Shown: piece after piece, positions 59,201 to 64,000 of the stretch | Layout of the letters: the number at the start of each line of letters is the position of its first letter | Numbering within the stretch: position 1 is the first letter of the stretch | Assembly: GCF_013280595.1 (NCBI RefSeq) | Contig: NZ_JAAATY010000015.1 | Span: forward strand, 62,001-126,000 | Origin: Kibdelosporangium persicum | GTDB lineage: Bacteria > Actinomycetota > Actinomycetes > Mycobacteriales > Pseudonocardiaceae | DNA length: 64,000 nt | Direction: 5' to 3' | The notes under the pieces: model-generated | The model's input: the letters and a program-made list of their open reading frames with translations, nothing else | What the model was told of the DNA's origin: nothing | The model's database searches: none | Position numbers and translations under genes: made by a program

Positions 59201-60158
59201 GGACCGCACGTACCCGCCGTTGCGGGCACCTCGGCCGGCACCGGTGAAAGCCAGTGAGCTTTACGACGCGGGCTGGATGTTCCACGGCCCCCGGTTCGCC
59301 GGGGTCAGCGAGATCACCACCTTGGCGGAGAACGGGATCACCGGTGTGCTGACCGTGCTGCCCGCGCCGGGCGCGTTGCTCGACTGCGCCGGTCAGCTGA
59401 TCGGCCACTGGATGCAGGTCAGCAGGAACGTCGACCAGACGGTGCTGCCCACGGGGATCGGCGCCGTCCGGTACTACGGCCCGGACCCCGAGCCGGGAAC
59501 ACGGATCGCCTGCCACGCCTGGATTCGGGAGGTCACCGCCGAGTTCATGCGCGCGGATGCCGAACTGCGCACCGAGGACGGCGGGCTGTGGTGCCGGATC
59601 GACGGCTGGACCACCCGCCGGTTCACCACCGACGACCGGATCTGGCAGGTCAAGCTCCGCCCCGGGCACAACACACTGGCCGAGCCGCAGGACGGTGGCT
59701 GGGTGCTGGTGACCGAGAAGTGGGCCGACGACAGCGCCGCTCGCGAGCTCATGGCGCGCCGGTACCTCACAGCCGACGAGCGAGCCGGCTACAACCTGCT
59801 GGACCTGCGCACCAGGCGCCAGTGGCTGCTGCGCCGGATCGCGGCCAAGGACGCGGTCCGGCGCTGGCTGTGGAACCGGGGCGCCGGTGCGATCTTCCCG
59901 GCCGAGCTGACCGTGGCCGACAACGGCACAGAGGTCCAGGTCCGTGGCGCGTTCGCCACGCCCAGGGTGTCGGTCGCGCACTGCGCCGATCCCGGCAAGC
60001 CGTCCGCCCCGGGATGCGCCGTGGCGGTCGCCGGCGAGGCCGACGTCGTGATCGGCATCAGACCCGGTGCCACGGCCCCGCCCGGAGCCACCGTCGTCAC
60101 GGACCAGGGAACGTCCTATGTGGTCGAAGTGAAGCGGACAGGAGTGCGGCATGTCTGA
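56217..60158 (+). CDS. KS-AT-DH protein with C-terminal PPTase-like segment
   Basis: A 1313-residue protein that shares the KS/AT type of the first PKS. KS (1-440): C210, H346, H383. AT (about 545-830): AGHSMGE with Ser606. A hot-dog dehydratase-like region (about 880-1130) begins MPHLIDHSVFPQPEGW with His at 897/901. Residues about 1160-1313 (RRQWLLRRIAAKDAVRRWLW, then FPAEL, VSVAHC) resemble the substrate- and metal-binding parts of Sfp-type phosphopantetheinyl transferases found fused in related synthases. No ACP is in the protein, so it must use the PKS ACP or the free one. ATG 56217 and the next start both overlap neighbours. Confidence 0.87.
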   Translation: MRPVDVAIVGMGALFPGAGDVPAFWHNIVGSVDAIGTIPAQRWDPDVYYDPAGTPASDRFYCRRGGFLDEQATFDPAGFGIMPSTVDAAEPDQLLALGVAAEAIADAGGEQALPDRAKVGVVVGRGGYLTPGCARLDQRVQIGQLISAVKDLMPGVDTAALRDALRDALRERLGPDQPEASIGLVPNLAASRIANRFDLLGPAYTVDAACASGLVAVEHAVRELVSGRCDAMLAGAVHVSHHPTLWSVFTQLRALSPTEQIRPFDRDADGTLLSEGVGMVLLKRAQDAVADGDRIYAVIRGAGTASDGRATSMMTPNPDGQLLAVRRAWQEAGLRPGDGLGLIEAHGTATPAGDAAELATVIKAFGAAGAQVGIGTVKSMIGHAMPAAGMAGLIKAALAVHHATLPPTLHIDDPHPALAGTRFAPVLRPGTWEGVRRAGVNAFGFGGINAHVVLEQADDSAAVQANLLAPVLLLAADSPEELERDLLADDADLLSRAARRTRPEDKPCRLAIWQPDARRLKLARQVVARGKKWTGRHDIWFSPTPLLTRRDQIAFLFPGFEQRGTAELAGEQSVVEHALALLGAGRRQAHKLRAAGIVPSVMAGHSMGEWTAMIVAGIYPTIDEFVESLRPGMVAVADVVYAALGCSAGKAQEVLDELAVDVVVSHDNCPHQSVICGPANDLAKAMERLTGNGVLAQVMPFRTGFHTPALAPHLEAARATVHALAVHSPSIPVWSATSLAPMPDDPAAIRELVLRHLVEPVRFRPLLRRLHDHGIRAFVQVGPGSLPGFVEDTLSGEEFVAVAGDSEHRAAAALWAFGHDRGSKGRRLSLGLTPLRLDPITVDQPALVDTTTPVGAALSAVLAETTAVAREVANALTAPQPTEVELTRVFSLRTMPHLIDHSVFPQPEGWHDPSDGFPIVPITGLVEVIKDATRAVVPSGALTAVESVKAMRWLEVEPAQEVRITAGPDGDRVRVRVGDFAEGLVRFDAAYPKPEDRTYPPLRAPRPAPVKASELYDAGWMFHGPRFAGVSEITTLAENGITGVLTVLPAPGALLDCAGQLIGHWMQVSRNVDQTVLPTGIGAVRYYGPDPEPGTRIACHAWIREVTAEFMRADAELRTEDGGLWCRIDGWTTRRFTTDDRIWQVKLRPGHNTLAEPQDGGWVLVTEKWADDSAARELMARRYLTADERAGYNLLDLRTRRQWLLRRIAAKDAVRRWLWNRGAGAIFPAELTVADNGTEVQVRGAFATPRVSVAHCADPGKPSAPGCAVAVAGEADVVIGIRPGATAPPGATVVTDQGTSYVVEVKRTGVRHV

Positions 60159-60435
60159 GTCAAGTGTGCTCGACGAGGTGGTCAGGCTGATCGCCGAGGT
60201 GGTCGGCGAGGATGTGCTGCTGGGCATGGAGATCACGCCGGAGACCACGTTCAGCGACGATCTCGGCCTGGAGAGCATCGAGTTCGTGGCGCTGGCCGAC
60301 CGGCTGCGCGAGCGGTACGGCGCTCAGGTCGACCTCGTCGCGTTCCTGGGCGACATGGACATCGACGAGATCATGGCCATGACCGTCGGCCAGCTCGTCG
60401 ACCACATCCAGTCCCAGCCCGCGGCCCATGGCTGA
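60151..60435 (+). CDS. Free acyl carrier protein
   Basis: A 94-residue ACP with LGLESIEFVAL giving the phosphopantetheine serine (D/E-S-I/L motif, residue 47 region), preceded by acidic helix 1 and followed by the usual VDLVAFLGDMDIDEIMAMTVGQL. It starts 8 bp inside the KS-AT-DH gene, so it is made with it. It may receive the finished chain, supply a starter unit, or serve the second KS. Confidence 0.92.
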   Translation: MSESSVLDEVVRLIAEVVGEDVLLGMEITPETTFSDDLGLESIEFVALADRLRERYGAQVDLVAFLGDMDIDEIMAMTVGQLVDHIQSQPAAHG

Positions 60436-61213
60436 CGTCACCGCCCGCGGCCTGCGGTTCCACGTCCAGCAGCTGGGTTCGGAGAACACCGGGCCCACGG
60501 TGGTGTTCGTGCACGGCCTGGTGATGGACAACCTGTCCAGCTTCTACTACACCCTCGCGGCACCGTTGGCGCGCAACGGAATCCGGACGATCCTGTTCGA
60601 CCTGCGTGGCCACGGCTTGTCCGCCCGCCCGGAGACCGGCTACACACCGCAGGACAGCGCACTGGACCTGCTGGCGATCCTCGACGAACTGGGTGTCGAG
60701 GAACCGGTCTACTTGCTGGGCAACAGCTACGGCGGCGTGGTCGCGATGCACGCGGCACTCAAGGCCGCGCACCGGGTGGCCGGTGTCGTGCTGGTGGAGG
60801 CCGCGTGCGCGGGCCAGTCCGGTGAGCTCTGGGTCGAGGACATCGTCAACACGTTGAGCGTGGCCGCGCTCGGCCTGGAGTTCGACCGGACCGGTGAGCA
60901 ACTGCTGAAGCTCGGCCAGCGCAAGGTGGCCAAGCTCGCCGGCAACGCGGACGCCCTGCTGAACCGGACCTCGTTGATCGACGACCTCGTCTCGGGCGCG
61001 CTGCTGTCCGAATCGGACCTCCGGCAGGTCGCCTGCCCGGTGCTGGGCGTGTTCGGCGCCGAATCGGAACTCGCCGGGGCGGCGAAGGACCTGGACCGGC
61101 TGGTGCCCGGCTGCGAGACACACGTGATCCCCGGGCTCGGGCACACGGTGCTGCGCGAGGCGACCGGGGAGCTGATCAAACGAGTGCTCGCCTGGCTGGA
61201 CGCGGTCCGATGA
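60428..61213 (+). CDS. Alpha/beta hydrolase (thioesterase-like) of the PKS locus
   Basis: A 261-residue serine hydrolase. HGLVMDN at the oxyanion hole, nucleophile Ser100 in GNSYGG, and His239 in GLGHTVL; the acid is probably Glu212 or Glu214 in FGAESEL rather than the usual Asp. No signal peptide. Its position suggests chain release or editing from the ACP. ATG 60428 overlaps the ACP gene by 8 bp. Confidence 0.9.
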   Translation: MADVTARGLRFHVQQLGSENTGPTVVFVHGLVMDNLSSFYYTLAAPLARNGIRTILFDLRGHGLSARPETGYTPQDSALDLLAILDELGVEEPVYLLGNSYGGVVAMHAALKAAHRVAGVVLVEAACAGQSGELWVEDIVNTLSVAALGLEFDRTGEQLLKLGQRKVAKLAGNADALLNRTSLIDDLVSGALLSESDLRQVACPVLGVFGAESELAGAAKDLDRLVPGCETHVIPGLGHTVLREATGELIKRVLAWLDAVR

Positions 61214-62337
61214 GGTTCCTGTTCGTGGTGCCGCCGCTGACCGGCCACATCAACCCGACCGTCGGCGTGGGCGAGGAGTTGCGCAGGCGGGGGCACGACG
61301 TGGCCTGGGTCGGGCATCCGGCCACGCTCGAAGCCCTGCTGCCGGAGCAAGCCACGGTCTTCCCGGCGTTGGACGACCGGCTTGAGGCGGACATCCGGCG
61401 GGCCCGGCTGCGCTGGCTCGAACTCAAAGGCTTCGCGGTGCTGAAGTTCCTGTGGGAGGAGTTCCTGATCCCGCTGGCACACGCGATGATCCCGGGCGTC
61501 CAGGACGCGGTGAAGGAGTACCAGCCGGACGTGCTGATCGCCGACCAGCAAGCGCTTGCCGGGCCGGTGGTCGCCCGTGAGCTGGGCATCCCGTGGGTGA
61601 CGAGCGCGAGCACCCCGGCCGAGCTGATCCGTCCACTGAGGACCATACCGAAGGTCGAACAGTGGGTGCTCGGCCAGCTGCGTTCCCTGTCCGATGTGGA
61701 TCCCAGGTTCTCCGAGATCCTGGTGCTGGTGTTCAGTTCGCCCGCCCTGGTCGGAGGTTGCTTCCCGCCGAACCACGTCTTCACCGGCCCGGTTCTGGAA
61801 CACCGGCCGGAACGCGGTGACTTCCCGTGGGACTGGCTGGCCGAGGGGACGCGGAAAGTCCTGGTGTCCCTGGGAACGTTGAACGGACCGGCCGGGCGGC
61901 GGTTCTTCGGCGAAGTCGCCCATGCGGTCACGGACATGCCGGACGTGCAGGTGGTGATGGTGGCGCCACCACTCGACGCACCGCCGAACGTCCTTGTGGT
62001 GGACCGGGTCCCGCAGTTGGCCCTGATGAAGCACATGGACGCGGTGGTCTCGCACGGCGGCCACAACACCGTGTGCGAGACGCTGGGGCACGGGCTTCCG
62101 TTGGTCGTCGCCCCGATCCGCGACGACCAGCCGATCATCGCCGAGCAGGTCGTCTCGGCAGGCGCCGGGGTGCGCCTGAAGTACCAGCGAGTGCGGGCAC
62201 CGGAGATCCGCACCGCGTTGCGGAACGTGTTGCAGGACCCGGTGTACGCGGTCAACGCGCGCCGGATCCAGGAGTCCTTCCGGCTCGGCGGCGGTGCCCG
62301 CACCGCGGCTGATCATCTCGAGGCGGTGGTGGCATGA
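61210..62337 (+). CDS. UGT-type glycosyltransferase (GT1)
   Basis: A 375-residue GT-B enzyme of the macrolide/UGT type: MRFLFVVPPLTGHINPTVGVGEELRRRGHDV at the N-terminus contains the catalytic His in GHINP; the C-terminal donor site is VVSHGGHNTVCETLGHGLPLVVAPIRDDQP (HGGxxT..E). It would attach a nucleotide-activated sugar to the polyketide, fatty acyl or a derived hydroxyl. ATGA overlaps on both sides. Confidence 0.92.
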   Translation: MRFLFVVPPLTGHINPTVGVGEELRRRGHDVAWVGHPATLEALLPEQATVFPALDDRLEADIRRARLRWLELKGFAVLKFLWEEFLIPLAHAMIPGVQDAVKEYQPDVLIADQQALAGPVVARELGIPWVTSASTPAELIRPLRTIPKVEQWVLGQLRSLSDVDPRFSEILVLVFSSPALVGGCFPPNHVFTGPVLEHRPERGDFPWDWLAEGTRKVLVSLGTLNGPAGRRFFGEVAHAVTDMPDVQVVMVAPPLDAPPNVLVVDRVPQLALMKHMDAVVSHGGHNTVCETLGHGLPLVVAPIRDDQPIIAEQVVSAGAGVRLKYQRVRAPEIRTALRNVLQDPVYAVNARRIQESFRLGGGARTAADHLEAVVA

Positions 62338-64000
62338 TCGCGTGGATCCTGTTCGGCCTGGTAGTGGCCTGCCTGGTGGTGGACACCCTGCGCCTGCGTG
62401 GCAGGGCGAGCGGGTTGCGGGTGCTGCCCGAGGCAGCCGGGGACTCCGAGGACTTCCAGTCCTTCCCGGCGCGGTTGCCCGAAGACGTGCGGCAGTCCGC
62501 CGTCGAGTTCGCCAGGGCCGAGGATCTCGGGCTGGTCGACCTGATCCCGGCGAACCTGCCGACCATCGCCGCGCTCGACCTGCTCAACCAGGTCGAGCCC
62601 AAGACCTACCGCGGTGACCGCTGGGTGCGGGGGATCAGCGCGGGCGAGGCGATCGTCTTCAGCAGCAAGGCCGTGGACAAGCTGGGCATCAGGCAACCGG
62701 CCGATCCCACGGAGTTCGTCACCGTCGCCCGGCGGGTCAAGGACCGGGAAGGCGTGTACGTCGACCTGGCCGTCGCGCCGACCCTGCCGTCAGGGCCCTA
62801 TGACCTGTCGAAGCGTGCCGCGCGGCTGCGCAAACTCGGCAAGCGACCGGCGTTGTCGACCTCCGCGTCGGTGATCGGATACCTCGCGGTGCTGGGTGTC
62901 ACCTTGTGGACATGGCCATGGGGTTTGATCGCGGCCGGACTCTACAGCCTCCAGCCGGTGCTGGCGTTCGCCGGAACACCCCTGCGGCCCAAGGATCTCT
63001 GGCTGACGTCCGTGCTGCGTGCGGTCTACCAGCCGTACCTCTGGGTCCGGACACTGGGCGGACGGTGGCGCACTGCGGCGGAAATCCAGCAGGAGCAGGA
63101 GATGCTGGCGTCGGTGCCGTCCTATCAGGAGGAGATCGACCGCGGCGTCGACCGGTTCTTCGAGCCGCGCCGGGAGAGTTGCCCGACATGCGGCTCGGCG
63201 GACCTGGAGCAGCTGGTCCGTGCGGTGGACCTGGTGCAGCGCAAGCCCGGTGAGTTCCGGATGGACCGGTGTGTCTCCTGTGGACACGTCTTCCAGAACC
63301 CGAGGCTGTCCACGGCCGGACTCGACTTCTACTACCGTGACTTCTACGACGGCCACGGCGCCGGCGCGGCCGAAGCCGTGTTCGCGGGCAAACCGGACCC
63401 GTACTACGACCGGGCCAGGATGGTCCAGCCGTTCACCACACCACGGAACTGGCTGGACGTCGGCTCCGGGCACGCGCACTTCTGCCTCGGTGCCAAGGAG
63501 ATCCTGCCGGACACCCGCTTCGACGGCCTGGACCAGGGAGCGTCCATTGAGGACGCCGTCACGCTGGGCCGCGTCACGGCGGCCTACCGAGGGAACTTCA
63601 AGGACTTCGCCGACCAGCTGCGCGGCCGCTACGACGTGATCAGCATGCACCACTACCTCGAACACGTCCGTGACCCGTGGGACGAGCTGGACATCGCCGC
63701 GGACACGTTGCCCGACGGCGGCTACCTGCTGATCGAGGTGCCCGACCCGGAATGGCGGCTCGGCAGGCTGTTCGGCAAGTACTGGATGCCGTGGTTCCAG
63801 CCGCAGCACCAGCACATGCTGCCGATCGCCAACCTGAAGCAGGCGCTGGCCGAGCGCGGCCTGCGGCCGGTCGCCGAAGAACGCGGCAAAGCCCATCTCT
63901 GCAACGACTTCGTGCTCTCCAGCTACCTGTTCCTGGCCAGTATCGCGCCTCGCTCACCGGCTCCGTGGCGCCCGGCCGAGCCCAGGCTCAAGGCGCTGCG
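62334..64000 (+). CDS. Membrane-anchored zinc-ribbon SAM methyltransferase, 3' end cut
   Basis: The frame is open from ATG 62334 (overlapping the GT stop) through the window edge, 555 codons so far. An N-terminal helix (2-20), a soluble part of no recognised family and a hydrophobic hairpin (about 185-230) precede a zinc ribbon, C283PTC286 and C313VSC316, and a class I methyltransferase domain with DVGSG (375-379) and LIEVPDPE. Zinc-ribbon methyltransferases of this kind act on sugars or small metabolites. It may modify the glycan or chain at the membrane. Incomplete. Confidence 0.85.
   Translation, partial: MIAWILFGLVVACLVVDTLRLRGRASGLRVLPEAAGDSEDFQSFPARLPEDVRQSAVEFARAEDLGLVDLIPANLPTIAALDLLNQVEPKTYRGDRWVRGISAGEAIVFSSKAVDKLGIRQPADPTEFVTVARRVKDREGVYVDLAVAPTLPSGPYDLSKRAARLRKLGKRPALSTSASVIGYLAVLGVTLWTWPWGLIAAGLYSLQPVLAFAGTPLRPKDLWLTSVLRAVYQPYLWVRTLGGRWRTAAEIQQEQEMLASVPSYQEEIDRGVDRFFEPRRESCPTCGSADLEQLVRAVDLVQRKPGEFRMDRCVSCGHVFQNPRLSTAGLDFYYRDFYDGHGAGAAEAVFAGKPDPYYDRARMVQPFTTPRNWLDVGSGHAHFCLGAKEILPDTRFDGLDQGASIEDAVTLGRVTAAYRGNFKDFADQLRGRYDVISMHHYLEHVRDPWDELDIAADTLPDGGYLLIEVPDPEWRLGRLFGKYWMPWFQPQHQHMLPIANLKQALAERGLRPVAEERGKAHLCNDFVLSSYLFLASIAPRSPAPWRPAEPRLKAL

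Noticed and set aside
49744-60158. Enediyne PKS
   Set aside because: Enediyne synthases are a single KS-AT-ACP-KR-DH-PPTase protein with adjacent thioesterase and E-genes; here the functions are split over two proteins with NPD domains and two KSs, and no enediyne cassette genes follow.

Overview
The window is high-G+C DNA with dense coding, frequent GTG/TTG starts, and runs of cistrons joined by ATGA/GTGA overlaps. Its gene content (F420-dependent LLM oxidoreductase, LCP-family protein, ChaB-like protein, DUF6292 and DUF6328 proteins, SARP-type regulator, partner-switching STAS/ATPase genes) points to a filamentous actinomycete, most likely in the order Pseudonocardiales. The order is an inference from protein families; no rRNA gene is present to confirm it. 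I saw no tRNA, rRNA, transposase, phage module or CRISPR array.

Layout. 1-16.9 kb is mixed housekeeping and accessory sequence: a cut-off gene, a secreted subtilisin-fold protease with Glu where the catalytic His is expected, LtrA, an ABC-F ATPase, a one-protein ABC exporter, a UPF0309 SIS protein with a DasR-like operator, a MobA-like nucleotidyltransferase coupled to an epoxide-hydrolase-like protein, an LCP protein, an ATPase/STAS partner-switching pair and NAD kinase. 17.0-26.2 kb is a heptose locus. Eight co-directional overlapping genes (gmhB, GT9, two GT4-type enzymes, gmhA, a lone PfkB kinase, an SDR and hldE) form a nucleotide-heptose pathway with its own glycosyltransferases, and a second GT9 gene lies divergently. 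26.2-41.5 kb holds redox and stress genes (FMN reductase, PfpI/DJ-1, hemerythrin, F420 enzyme, UspA), an HxlR regulator overlapping a SARP/ATPase/TPR regulator and divergent from an imine-reductase-like gene, an AlkB-family gene behind a LexA-type box, and a cytoplasmic substrate-binding-like protein next to a DUF3800-like protein. 41.6-44.9 kb is a five-gene overlapping membrane redox operon: repeat-bearing membrane protein, ApbE, ferric-reductase-like cytochrome, NuoF-like protein, ferredoxin. 45-49.3 kb has a LacI regulator, a GH25-fold protein, an orphan PqqD-like protein and an aldehyde dehydrogenase.

49.6 kb to the window end is the most notable locus: an uncharacterised PUFA-synthase-like iterative type I PKS. 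A possible 10-residue leader peptide precedes a 2161-residue NPD-NPD-KS-AT-ACP-KR protein, a KS-AT-DH protein with a C-terminal PPTase-like segment, a free ACP, an alpha/beta hydrolase, a UGT-type glycosyltransferase and a membrane-anchored zinc-ribbon methyltransferase cut by the window edge. Every junction overlaps. The expected logic is an iteratively built, reduced acyl chain that is released or edited by the hydrolase, then glycosylated and methylated; the product cannot be named from sequence.

Non-coding structure includes two copies of a 50-bp palindrome whose 15-bp ends and 8-bp centre are fixed while the 6-bp segments between co-vary, 22-bp tandem repeats between long inverted arms, two YTCG-loop hairpins, several terminator hairpins between convergent genes, and candidate DasR, LexA and HxlR operators.
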